Below are positions 1-6,358 of a DNA stretch of 7,673 nt, one piece after another. The number at the start of each line of letters is the position of its first letter. Position 1 is the first letter of the stretch. The stretch is from Aquirhabdus sp. Lineage in GTDB: Bacteria; Pseudomonadota; Gammaproteobacteria; Pseudomonadales; Moraxellaceae. Location of the stretch: positions 1-7,673 of the forward strand of contig JASLGO010000155.1 in the NCBI GenBank assembly GCA_030150135.1, in the 5' to 3' direction. Both the position numbers and the translations under genes were made by a program. Under the pieces are notes generated by a model. The model did not search any database, had not been told where the DNA came from, and saw only the letters and a list, made by a program, of their open reading frames with translations.

Positions 1-317
1 AATTTTCAGCAAAGAGATCAAAATTGCAATACACTTTGGTCATCAAGTGAGAGTGTAATCAACAGTCGTGGTGTCCAATTCAAACGCAAATGAATAATCA
101 TATCAAATAAGAGTAGATGTCCATTTCGATGAGAATATGCAGTAACGGTGGCTTTCCGATCAAGCTTTTCTCTTAAGCTAGATTTTCCATTGCGTGGAAG
201 CATCTCAATAAAATCCGCAATTGCTTATTGGATCAACTAATACCTATCGAACGGATCAAGGTAGAACTTGGTGATGCAGAAGCCATAGATCCCCTCGTCA
301 AAATCAAAGAACATTGA
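1..317. other. Left edge without a convincing gene; possible remnant of a gene's 3' end
   Basis: I cannot assign a function here. On the plus strand the reading frame at 177-317 is open and ends at TGA 315-317. Its last 27 codons (from 234) look coding-like, ending in EAIDPLVKIKEH, but the frame has no ATG and is closed upstream by TAA at 174-176. A second plus-strand frame is open from base 1 to TGA at 91-93. A 61-codon minus-strand frame (18-203) has no visible ribosome binding site and resembles no family I know. A gene broken by frameshifts, or the decayed end of a gene lying to the left, would explain the scattered fragments, but chance open frames are also possible. If the plus-strand fragment is real, its stop lies 14 bases inside the end of blh, a tail-to-tail overlap. 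No inverted-repeat ends or direct repeats marking an insertion sequence were seen. Confidence 0.25.
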
Positions 318-1164
318 TCGGAATCTTGAAATAACTTTTGCCATTATCCTCTGCTGGCGGAAGATGCCCAGCACGAATATTGAGTTGGATCGAGGGAATG
401 ATTAATTTAGGCATTTCCAAACTTTCATCTCTGGCACGACGCATCTGAAAAAACTCCTCCTCACTCACACCTGCATGAATGTGGATGTTAGTCGCAATCT
501 GCTCAGCAACAGTCGTTTTCCAAGCTGGAGCACGTCCTTCTGGCGGATAGTCATGACACATATATAGCTGTGTATGAGCTGGCAAAGACAAGATTTTCTG
601 GATTGATTGATACAAGCGATGCGCATCGCCGCCCGGGAAATCACAGCGTGCAGTCCCTACATCAGGCATAAACAAAGTATCACCCACAAAAACCATATCA
701 CCAAATTGATACGCCATATCTGCTGGCGTATGTCCCGGCACGCTTATCGCAATGCCTTCCAACCGACCAATTCGAATCGTCTCGTCATCATGAAACAAAT
801 GATCAAATTGTGAACCATCTTGAGCGAAATCTTTTTCTAAATTAAATATTTTTTTGAATGTGGCTTGCACTTGCGTAATTCGTTCGCCAATTGCAATTCG
901 TCCACCTACTTTACTCTGAATATAGCTTGCGGATGATAAATGATCAGCATGCGCGTGTGTTTCCAGTATCCACTCTACCGTTAGATTAGAGTCTCGAACA
1001 AACTTAATGACTTCATCTGCAATATGCGTAGAGGTACGTCCAGACTTAGCATCAAACTCTAAAACTGGGTCAATAACAGCCGCATAGCCACCGATTTCAT
1101 CATAAATAACATAAGTGATTGTGCCTGTCGTTTCATCAAAAATGCTTTTAACTAACGGATTCAT
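304..1164 (-). CDS. blh: Persulfide dioxygenase-type metallo-beta-lactamase-fold hydrolase (Blh-like)
   Basis: Predicted cytoplasmic non-haem iron enzyme of the ETHE1/Blh group, which oxidises glutathione persulfide to sulfite and glutathione. The 286-residue protein shows the metallo-beta-lactamase metal ligands: THAHADH at 69-75 (His70, His72, Asp74, His75), His145 in SVPGHTP, Asp162 in FVGDTLF and His204 in CHDY. The stretch GTARCDFPGG (170-179) is typical of the persulfide dioxygenase/Blh branch rather than of glyoxalase II. There is no fused rhodanese domain. The ATG at 1162-1164 has a good GGAG site (1171-1174 on the minus strand) six bases away. The gene is divergent from a BigR-type repressor and shares its control region, the usual arrangement for blh. 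The fold and metal site are clear; persulfide as substrate is inferred from the family branch and the neighbours. Confidence 0.9.
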   Translation of the reverse strand: MNPLVKSIFDETTGTITYVIYDEIGGYAAVIDPVLEFDAKSGRTSTHIADEVIKFVRDSNLTVEWILETHAHADHLSSASYIQSKVGGRIAIGERITQVQATFKKIFNLEKDFAQDGSQFDHLFHDDETIRIGRLEGIAISVPGHTPADMAYQFGDMVFVGDTLFMPDVGTARCDFPGGDAHRLYQSIQKILSLPAHTQLYMCHDYPPEGRAPAWKTTVAEQIATNIHIHAGVSEEEFFQMRRARDESLEMPKLIIPSIQLNIRAGHLPPAEDNGKSYFKIPINVL

Positions 1165-1185
1165 GCCCTACTCCGAAACACTTTA

Positions 1186-1214
1186 TTGACATACATTATG
1201 TTTTTTTATATAAT
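1186..1214 (+). promoter_or_regulatory. Consensus sigma-70 promoter for the bigR operon
   Basis: A perfect -35 box TTGACA (1186-1191) and a perfect -10 box TATAAT (1209-1214) are separated by 17 bases, the optimal spacing. Transcription should start near 1221, giving a leader of about 33 bases before the bigR ATG. Such a strong promoter suits a gene set held off by a repressor and released fully on induction. Start site and strength are inferred. Confidence 0.85.
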
Positions 1215-1223
1215 ATAAGTCAA
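1195..1223 (-). promoter_or_regulatory. Overlapping divergent sigma-70 promoter for blh
   Basis: Read on the minus strand, TTGACT (1218-1223) forms a -35 box matching five of six consensus bases. CATAAT (1195-1200) forms a -10 box, also five of six, with a 17-base spacer. The promoter lies almost exactly on top of the plus-strand bigR promoter: each -10 box sits between the boxes of the other. The two polymerases should therefore exclude each other, and one repressor dimer could block both. Confidence 0.75.
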
Positions 1224-1254
1224 CATAATATTAGTAGCAAAATTCGAGAATGTT

Positions 1255-1590
1255 ATGAATTCATCTTCTCAACCTAATCGTATTGCCTTGATGAGATCTG
1301 CGGCAAAGGAAGCAACGACTGTATTACGCACACTGTCAAATGAAGATCGATTGTTACTACTGTGCCAATTAAGCCAAAGCGAGATGTCTGTGAGTGAACT
1401 TGAAAGTGCCCTCGACATTCGTCAACCGACTCTTTCTCAGCAACTCGGTGTGCTTAGGGTAGAAAATCTTGTCCAAACACGTCGTGATGGAAAACGTATC
1501 TTCTACTCGGTAACTGATCCTAAGATTTTAACGATGCTTGGCGTACTGTATGACCTCTACTGCCCTAAAGATATCGAGGAATCATCATGA
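1255..1590 (+). CDS. bigR: ArsR-family persulfide-sensing repressor, BigR/SqrR type
   Basis: A 111-residue winged-helix repressor of the ArsR family, the usual length. The recognition helix region is near residues 45-68 (VSELESALDIRQPTLSQQLG) and the beta-wing near 75-86 (TRRDGKRIFYSV). It has just two cysteines, Cys37 in LLLLCQLS and Cys103 in DLYCPKD. Their 66-residue spacing equals that of the dithiol pair that forms a disulfide or polysulfide bridge in BigR (Cys42/Cys108) and SqrR (Cys41/Cys107). It lacks the CVC-type metal site of arsenic sensors. The likely role is to repress its own operon and divergent blh until persulfide or oxidant bridges the cysteines. The start is preceded by a modest GAG at 1246-1248. 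The stop overlaps the next start (ATGA), pointing to translational coupling. Confidence 0.9.
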   Translation: MNSSSQPNRIALMRSAAKEATTVLRTLSNEDRLLLLCQLSQSEMSVSELESALDIRQPTLSQQLGVLRVENLVQTRRDGKRIFYSVTDPKILTMLGVLYDLYCPKDIEESS

Positions 1591-2018
1591 TTGATTTCAA
1601 TAGTTTTACACCTTGGCCATCTTTAATCGGTGGATTAATTTTAGGTTTCTCGACTCTGATCTTTATTCTTGTAAATGGTCGTATTGCGGGAATTAGCGGC
1701 ATTCTAGGTGGATTACTTACCCCCACCAAAAATGATACATGGTGGCGAATCGCGTTTATTGCTGGGCTGATGATGGCGCCATGGATTTATCGTCTATTTG
1801 CATCACTCCCTGAAATACAAATCACCACAAACTATCCTATTTTAGTGTTGGCAGGTTTATTAGTTGGCTTTGGAACCCGCTTAGGTTCTGGTTGTACCAG
1901 CGGTCATGGCATATGCGGTCTATCACGACTGTCTCCACGCTCATTGGCTGCGACTGGAGCATTCATGGCAGCAGGATTTATTACAGTATTTATCGTACGT
2001 CACTTGATCACAAGTTAA
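1587..2018 (+). CDS. pmpA: YeeE/YedE-family inner-membrane protein, first half-size subunit (PmpA-like)
   Basis: A very hydrophobic 143-residue protein with about five membrane or re-entrant segments (roughly 11-29, 33-45, 53-70, 83-98 and 117-139). It carries the sulfur-transport signature SGCTSGHGICG at 101-111, with Cys103, His107 and Cys110. Conserved cysteines in YeeE/YedE proteins are thought to relay thiosulfate or another sulfur anion through the membrane. Full-length YeeE has about twice this length; here the two halves are separate genes, as in the pmpA/pmpB pairs found beside BigR-type regulators. The ATG overlaps the bigR stop by the ATGA arrangement and has a GAGGA site at 1576-1580. 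It probably acts with the next gene product. The family is firm; the substrate is not known from sequence. Confidence 0.87.
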   Translation: MIDFNSFTPWPSLIGGLILGFSTLIFILVNGRIAGISGILGGLLTPTKNDTWWRIAFIAGLMMAPWIYRLFASLPEIQITTNYPILVLAGLLVGFGTRLGSGCTSGHGICGLSRLSPRSLAATGAFMAAGFITVFIVRHLITS

Positions 2019-2027
2019 TGGAAATAG

Positions 2028-2468
2028 GTGAATCTTAAAATGAATATTTTATTTTCATGGATTGCTGGTCTGATTTTCGGCATCGGTTTAATCATTTCAG
2101 GCATGACTAATCCTAAAAAAGTCATTGGATTTCTGGATTTGGCAGGTGCATGGGATCCTTCTCTGGCCTTCGTCATGGTTGGCGGGATCACGATTGCAAC
2201 GATTAGCTTCCTCCTTGCACGTCAACGCACACTCTCTATGCTCGGTCTACCGATGCGTATTCCAACTCAACGTCACATTGATCACAGGCTCATTATCGGC
2301 AGCTTAATCTTTGGTATGGGCTGGGGATTAGCAGGTATCTGTCCTGGCCCGTCACTTGTACTCGTTGGTGCAGGCATCCATCAAGGGATTATTTTCGTAA
2401 TCGCCATGATCATGGGTATGGGACTATTTGAATGGTTCAATCGTTATCAGTCCAAACCTATTGCCTGA
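2028..2468 (+). CDS. pmpB: YeeE/YedE-family inner-membrane protein, second half-size subunit (PmpB-like)
   Basis: A 146-residue membrane protein with about four hydrophobic segments (roughly 6-26, 45-64, 87-105 and 113-136). It shows the hallmarks of the DUF6691/YeeE second half: GMTNPKKVIGFLDL at 25-38 followed by AWDPSLAFVM, and GICPGPSLV at 103-111 with the single conserved Cys105. It lies nine bases after pmpA and probably forms one two-part channel with it. The start is ambiguous. The GTG at 2028 has GGAA five to eight bases upstream; the ATG at 2040, four codons further in, has AGG at a longer distance. The choice changes only four residues. A role in uptake or release of a sulfur species during persulfide stress is inferred from family and operon. 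Confidence 0.85.
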   Translation: MNLKMNILFSWIAGLIFGIGLIISGMTNPKKVIGFLDLAGAWDPSLAFVMVGGITIATISFLLARQRTLSMLGLPMRIPTQRHIDHRLIIGSLIFGMGWGLAGICPGPSLVLVGAGIHQGIIFVIAMIMGMGLFEWFNRYQSKPIA

Positions 2469-2473
2469 ATTCT

Positions 2474-2564
2474 CCTTCCCCTTCAAGGGGAAGGTCGGGA
2501 TGGGGATGGTTTTAAAATAACATCAAAACCATCCCCATCTAAATCTTCCCCTTGAAAGGGAAGA
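2474..2564. repeat. Double palindrome / long inverted repeat between pmpB and the tauE-like gene
   Basis: Bases 2474-2513 and 2525-2564 pair as arms of about 40 bases around an 11-base loop, with about six mismatches or wobble pairs. The inner 15 bases are perfect (2499-2513 with 2525-2539). Each outer end is also a palindrome on its own: 2474-2494 has perfect 10-base arms around one base (CCTTCCCCTT / AAGGGGAAGG), and 2544-2564 is nearly perfect. The element is GC-richer than its surroundings and has no run of T after it, so it is not a typical terminator. It resembles REP-type palindromic elements placed as a head-to-head pair between genes. In RNA it would form one very long hairpin that could stabilise upstream mRNA or lower expression of the next gene. 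Confidence 0.85.
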
Positions 2565-2602
2565 CTTAAGAGCAAAAGCATTGAAAAAATAGGATTCAAC
2601 TT

Positions 2603-3388
2603 ATGATCACTTTACTATGCTTAGGTCTATTGATCGGAATCATCTTAGGATTAACAGGTGCAGGCGGTGGAATCCTAGCAATTCCCGCCCTCATGTTTAG
2701 CCAGAATTGGTCTGTCACTCAAGCTGCGCCGATTGGGCTGATGGCCGTCACAAGTGCAGCCATTGTAGGTGCAATCGAAGGTTTTGTTCGAAAAGTTGTG
2801 CGATATAAAGCAGCACTGTGGATTGCGTTGGTTGGGATCATTGTCACGCCTTTTGGGATTAAAGCATCTCACGCCCTGCCTGCAAAATACCTAATGATCG
2901 TGTTTTCCTTAACGATGTTGATTGTAGCAATTCGCTTATTTCTCACCCAAGCCACACGAGAAACCAAAGATGCGTATTGCCAGATGAACCCTGATACTGG
3001 TCGATTACATTGGACACCGAAAACCGTAGTAGTTCTCGGTGGTGTTGGTGCATTAACTGGATTTTTGACGGGTTTACTTGGTGTGGGTGGTGGTTTTGTT
3101 CTTGTCCCAGTACTGCGTAAAACTACAGATATTAGTATTCACAGCATAGTAGCAACATCATTAATGGTGATTGCACTCGTAGGTAGCGGCGGGATTATTT
3201 CCAACCTTTTACAGCACTCTGCGATTCCATTAAATATCGCTTTGCCATTTATGGCGGCCTGTATTATTGGAATGTTTAGTGGGCGCCAATTGATCGATTA
3301 TTTCACAGCACAATCAGTACAGCGGATATTTGCAACTTTTGTGATGATTGTAGCAGTCGTTATGCTTTATAGAGCCATTGCGATTTAA
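2603..3388 (+). CDS. TauE/SafE-family sulfite or organosulfur anion exporter
   Basis: A 261-residue inner-membrane protein of the TauE/SafE (formerly DUF81) family, with the usual length and about eight membrane segments arranged as two repeats. Each repeat has the family glycine signature: GLTGAGGGILAIPAL at 16-30 and GLLGVGGGFVLVPVL at 157-171. A hydrophilic cytoplasmic or periplasmic loop at about 115-140 separates the halves. Members next to persulfide dioxygenases are believed to export the sulfite these enzymes make, which fits this position as the last gene of the bigR operon. It lies 134 bases after pmpB, behind the long palindrome. AGGA at 2591-2594 lies eight bases before the ATG. 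I see no separate strong promoter, so it probably depends on the bigR promoter. The exact anion is inferred. Confidence 0.87.
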   Translation: MITLLCLGLLIGIILGLTGAGGGILAIPALMFSQNWSVTQAAPIGLMAVTSAAIVGAIEGFVRKVVRYKAALWIALVGIIVTPFGIKASHALPAKYLMIVFSLTMLIVAIRLFLTQATRETKDAYCQMNPDTGRLHWTPKTVVVLGGVGALTGFLTGLLGVGGGFVLVPVLRKTTDISIHSIVATSLMVIALVGSGGIISNLLQHSAIPLNIALPFMAACIIGMFSGRQLIDYFTAQSVQRIFATFVMIVAVVMLYRAIAI

Positions 3389-3491
3389 AGGTTTCAGCAT
3401 CATCCACGAATTCGTTGAGCTTGTGGTGAATGACATCTCAAGATATACAGAACAATCCAAACGACCTATTATTGTTATATTTCAACTGCCT

Positions 3492-5162
3492 TTAATGACT
3501 CTCAACAACATATCGACCATTACATGCTTTGTACCAAACGGTAAACTCTTTTGCCGACATTGGACGAGAAATCATATAGCCTTGCGCCATATCACAGCCT
3601 AAATCATAAAGACAATCATAGACTTCTTTATTCTCTACACCCTCTGCAATCGCTTTAATCCCCATATTGTGCGCCAGCATCACAGCAGCTTCCAAAATAT
3701 AGGCAGCTCCCTGATCAGACGGTAATCTTTGGACAAAAGACTGATCGATCTTGATCAATGAAATCGGAAGCTGATGCAAATACTGAAGTGAAGAATATCC
3801 TGTGCCAAAGTCATCAATCGAAATCACCACATCCAAATCGGATAGGCGTCTCAACTCATCAATCGTTCGTTCGACGTCCATCATCAGCGCGCCTTCAGTG
3901 ACCTCTAACTCCAGAAACTTACCGCTGACTTGATGATGATTCAAAAGGCTTAAAATAAAATCTGTAAAATTAGCCTGTAACAGATTATGCGTTGAGATGT
4001 TTACCGCAACCGTCACTTGAATCCCTTCTTTTTGCCACTCGGCCTGCTGAGCAATGGCTTCTTCTAAAGCAAATTCGGTAATTAACTCAATTAAGGTACT
4101 TTGTTCAGCACGAGGAATAAATTCATTAGGGGGAATTCTTCCGCGTTTTGGATGATCCCAGCGCATGAGCGCTTCTACGCCATAGACAACCCCTGTCGCA
4201 ATATCAACTTTAGGCTGATAATGAAACTTCAGTTGTCCATTTTTAATGGCATCCTTGAGTTCGCCAAGCAATGAGATGTTATCCTCAGTCGCACTCATCA
4301 TATCTGGCGTATAGGCGACGCTATCTCGCGTTGTCTCGGACGCAACAGTTAACGCAGCTTCAGCCATATGCAAATAGGCATCAGCTGATTCAATCGCATG
4401 ATTGAAGGTGACATAACCCATGCGTGTATCAATATGAATCAGCACATCATTATATAAAATAGGTTCACGACAAGCCTCAGTCAACTCATGCAAAAGGCTT
4501 TCTATTTCAGAACTATCGATGTTTGACAGAATTGCAATCTGAGTCGTTTCTGTGTGGTAAATATTGACTAAAAACTCGCTGTCAAAAAAACGATGAGCAA
4601 ATTGCTGCACAGCCTCTTCTAGGATGGCAAAGCCAAAAGCAGCCTTTAATTCCATCGCGTTTTCGAATGAAATAACCGCCAGAAAAAATGTATCGCCATC
4701 ATTTTTTTGAAGTGGTAGCTCGGTGAGATGATCGAGTAAAGCTCGGCGATTTTTCAATCGTGTCGACAGATTATGCTGAGAAATCCATTTGAGTTTTTCT
4801 TGATAGAAACTTGCGCTATCGCTTGCCACGCCACTAAAAAATCCAATGAGCGTGAAAATCCCCATCCGAAATGTCCAATTTGCTGTATTTTGCATTTCGC
4901 CTGTATAAACACTGATTGGCATGAAAGGCCCAAGGACAACACCTGCCAGTAAGCCGATCAGGACACCACCTCGAACACCAAGGATAAAACCCGATAAAAG
5001 AATAGGAATATACATGGAGTGTGAATAGACAAACTTAATCCCGCCTGTCGTATACACAATGATATAAACACCCATAACCATGAGCAGAAGTATTGGAATC
5101 GCAGCGATATGAACTGAACGGCGATGATGATCTACCCACTCCAGAAATACTGCTCTAATCAT
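3492..5162 (-). CDS. Membrane-anchored protein with degenerate GGDEF and intact EAL domain; probable c-di-GMP phosphodiesterase
   Basis: A 556-residue protein. The N-terminal 1-115 has about four hydrophobic segments (20-40, 50-62, 64-80, 97-113) forming a small membrane sensor I cannot classify. Residues 127-290 form a GGDEF-like domain that keeps the NLSTRLKNRRAL start but has HTETT (203-207) where GGDEF should be, so it should not make c-di-GMP. The EAL domain (about 300-545) retains the expected active-site residues: Glu330 in EALMRW, Asn388 in VNIS, Glu420 in LEVTE, Asp450-Asp451 in IDDFGTGYSS, Lys471 in KIDQSF, Glu507 in EGVE and Gln527 in QGY. The likely reaction is hydrolysis of c-di-GMP to pGpG at the inner membrane, favouring motility over biofilm. 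An AGGAAG site (5168-5173) precedes the ATG. The gene stands alone, convergent with the sulfur operon. Confidence 0.88.
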   Translation of the reverse strand: MIRAVFLEWVDHHRRSVHIAAIPILLLMVMGVYIIVYTTGGIKFVYSHSMYIPILLSGFILGVRGGVLIGLLAGVVLGPFMPISVYTGEMQNTANWTFRMGIFTLIGFFSGVASDSASFYQEKLKWISQHNLSTRLKNRRALLDHLTELPLQKNDGDTFFLAVISFENAMELKAAFGFAILEEAVQQFAHRFFDSEFLVNIYHTETTQIAILSNIDSSEIESLLHELTEACREPILYNDVLIHIDTRMGYVTFNHAIESADAYLHMAEAALTVASETTRDSVAYTPDMMSATEDNISLLGELKDAIKNGQLKFHYQPKVDIATGVVYGVEALMRWDHPKRGRIPPNEFIPRAEQSTLIELITEFALEEAIAQQAEWQKEGIQVTVAVNISTHNLLQANFTDFILSLLNHHQVSGKFLELEVTEGALMMDVERTIDELRRLSDLDVVISIDDFGTGYSSLQYLHQLPISLIKIDQSFVQRLPSDQGAAYILEAAVMLAHNMGIKAIAEGVENKEVYDCLYDLGCDMAQGYMISRPMSAKEFTVWYKACNGRYVVESH

Positions 5163-5246
5163 TTGATCTTCCTTTGACCTTCATGCAACTCACATGGACT
5201 CACTCAAATATCATCGCGTATTCTCCGAACGCTTTGGCATTATCCT

Positions 5247-5274
5247 ACTATACCAAGTCCAAGAAATCGATCAA
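5247..5274 (-). promoter_or_regulatory. Candidate promoter of the GGDEF/EAL gene
   Basis: On the minus strand TTGATC (5269-5274) and TATAGT (5247-5252) make a plausible -35/-10 pair with a 16-base spacer, about 85 bases before the start codon. The -10 box matches five of six consensus bases and the -35 box four. A second possible -10 box, GATAAT, lies seven bases further on, without a good partner. The rest of 5163-5329 shows no other clear signal. Confidence 0.35.
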
Positions 5275-5301
5275 TGAGTGAACATTTCTCATTAACACAT
5301 T

Positions 5302-5336
5302 TTCATAAAATTTGTTTAATAATGGGCTTTTATGAA
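5302..5336 (-). terminator. AT-rich hairpin at the LysR gene's stop, possible weak terminator
   Basis: Perfect nine-base arms, TTCATAAAA (5302-5310) and TTTTATGAA (5328-5336), flank a 17-base loop and span the stop codon of the LysR gene. The stem is AT-rich and the loop long, so it would be weak, and no clean T run follows on the minus strand. It may help end the LysR transcript before the GGDEF/EAL gene, or it may be chance in AT-rich DNA. Confidence 0.25.
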
Positions 5337-6241
5337 GCATTAAACATATTCATCAGCTCACCTCTTAACCATTGATTTGCGGGATCACCTTCCCGTTGTT
5401 GATGCCAATATAAATGCAGCTCTATGCCAGATAAAGGCAATGGCATCGGTAGCACGGCATTCCCCAAGGTTGCATTAATGGTCGTCGCCTGATGAAGTGG
5501 CATGGTTAATAAAAGATCACTTTGCGCGACCAAACGACAAGCCGCCTCATAATACTGACAGCGCACCACGACTTCACGCTCTAATCCTAAACGCGACAAA
5601 CCATACTCTTCTAATGATCGTCCTGTACGACGCGAAGACACCGTCACATGACGTGCTGCTAAATAATCATCTGCGTTAATCTGTCGATTCTCTCGGCAAA
5701 CAACGGCAAATTCATCTCTCATCAATAAAGTATGACAAATATCTGGTGATGTCGGCTGTGCTACATCAATTGCAAAATCAATACGACCCGCAACCAGATC
5801 TGCACGTAGATTACTACGATCTAAGCGAATACTCGCAAGTTGAAGATTCGGAATAGTTTCATGTAACTTTTTAGTAATGACTGGCAAGATACTTGGTTCT
5901 AATTTGTCATTCATCGCCAAAGTGATATGAGCCAAATCTCGCGCTGGCTCAAAACTTTGATGGCGCATCACCGCTTGACGAAACAGTGTGAGTGCTTCTT
6001 TGACATCAGGCCAGAGACGATCAGCCAAAGGTGTCGGCACAACGCCCTGTCCTTCGCGCACAAATAGTGGATCGCCGAGACTTACTCGTAAACGTCCAAC
6101 CGCATGGCTCACCGCAGATTGGCTTAAGCACAAGATTTCTGCAGCATGGGTTAAATTTCGTTCACGATAAACCGTATCGAAGACGCGAAATAGATTAAGA
6201 TCGAGACGATCGAGTTTGTTTAAGTCATTAGTTTCATTCAT
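5330..6241 (-). CDS. LysR-family transcriptional regulator, divergent from the acyl-CoA dehydrogenase
   Basis: With the ATG at 6239-6241 the protein has 303 residues, the usual LysR length. An N-terminal winged helix-turn-helix covers about residues 13-72 (DLNLFRVFDTVYRERNLTHA, then LSQSAVSHAVGRLR), followed by a type 2 periplasmic-binding effector domain from about 100 to 300. The opening resembles the NodD/NahR-like branch of LysR proteins. The frame extends 14 codons upstream to a TTG at 6281-6283, giving 317 residues. I prefer the inner ATG because LysR proteins normally begin shortly before this helix and the TTG falls in a possible -35 box (TTGTCA on the minus strand). Neither start has a strong ribosome site. 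The divergent position predicts control of the dehydrogenase operon, and often of itself, in response to a metabolite that cannot be named from sequence. Confidence 0.88.
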   Translation of the reverse strand: MNETNDLNKLDRLDLNLFRVFDTVYRERNLTHAAEILCLSQSAVSHAVGRLRVSLGDPLFVREGQGVVPTPLADRLWPDVKEALTLFRQAVMRHQSFEPARDLAHITLAMNDKLEPSILPVITKKLHETIPNLQLASIRLDRSNLRADLVAGRIDFAIDVAQPTSPDICHTLLMRDEFAVVCRENRQINADDYLAARHVTVSSRRTGRSLEEYGLSRLGLEREVVVRCQYYEAACRLVAQSDLLLTMPLHQATTINATLGNAVLPMPLPLSGIELHLYWHQQREGDPANQWLRGELMNMFNAS

Positions 6242-6310
6242 GACATACCATGAGAAATAATCATTTTCTACATCGTATGACAAACTCTAAGATAAGGATA
6301 TGTCTTTAGC

Positions 6311-6333
6311 ATGATTTCTCGACATGAAATCAT
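6311..6333. promoter_or_regulatory. LysR-box-like inverted repeat upstream of the acyl-CoA dehydrogenase
   Basis: Perfect eight-base arms ATGATTTC (6311-6318) and GAAATCAT (6326-6333) flank seven bases. The repeat contains the T-N11-A spacing (6317 to 6329) common to LysR-type binding sites. It ends 25 bases before the dehydrogenase ATG. A smaller repeat, TCATG (6238-6242) and CATGA (6249-6253), lies over the LysR start. If the promoter is upstream of 6311, binding here would repress; no convincing -35/-10 pair was found to settle this. Confidence 0.45.
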
Positions 6334-6358
6334 CGATCATCATCAAGGGAGAACCGCC

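Larger units (their letters stand above)
1186..1233. promoter_or_regulatory. Inverted-repeat operator, probably for BigR, covering both promoters
   Basis: Two symmetric patterns overlap. Bases 1186-1223 form an imperfect 38-base palindrome centred between 1204 and 1205, running from TTGAC to GTCAA, with 13 of 19 base pairs symmetric. Bases 1211-1233 form a second palindrome with arms TAATAT (1211-1216) and ATATTA (1228-1233). A further pair, ATTATGTT (1195-1202) and AACATAAT (1222-1229), links the two. ArsR-family dimers bind AT-rich inverted repeats of this kind across or next to promoters. Which symmetry is the true site, and whether more than one dimer binds, cannot be decided by reading alone. 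Confidence 0.6.

Noticed and set aside
18..203. 61-codon minus-strand open frame at the left edge
   Set aside because: No ribosome binding site, no family resemblance, and competing coding-like fragments on the other strand; treated as unresolved rather than as a gene.
2474..2564. Reading the long palindrome as a rho-independent terminator of pmpB
   Set aside because: No T run follows the stem on the plus strand, the loop and arms are much longer than usual, and the next gene has no clear promoter of its own.
3389..3491. Possible bidirectional terminator between the convergent exporter and EAL genes
   Set aside because: A terminator would be expected here, but I could not find a GC-rich stem followed by a T run on either strand.
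3430..3495. 21-residue plus-strand open frame in the 3389-3491 gap
   Set aside because: Too short to judge, no ribosome binding site and no hydrophobic or toxin-like pattern beyond a short leucine run.
3378..3602. 74-codon plus-strand frame after the tauE-like gene
   Set aside because: It starts inside the end of the exporter gene and its second half lies antisense to the well-supported EAL gene; no ribosome site or family match.
6242..6283. Longer 317-residue form of the LysR protein starting at TTG 6281-6283
   Set aside because: TTG is a rare start, the extra 14 residues are unlike LysR N-termini, and the codon sits in a possible -35 box.
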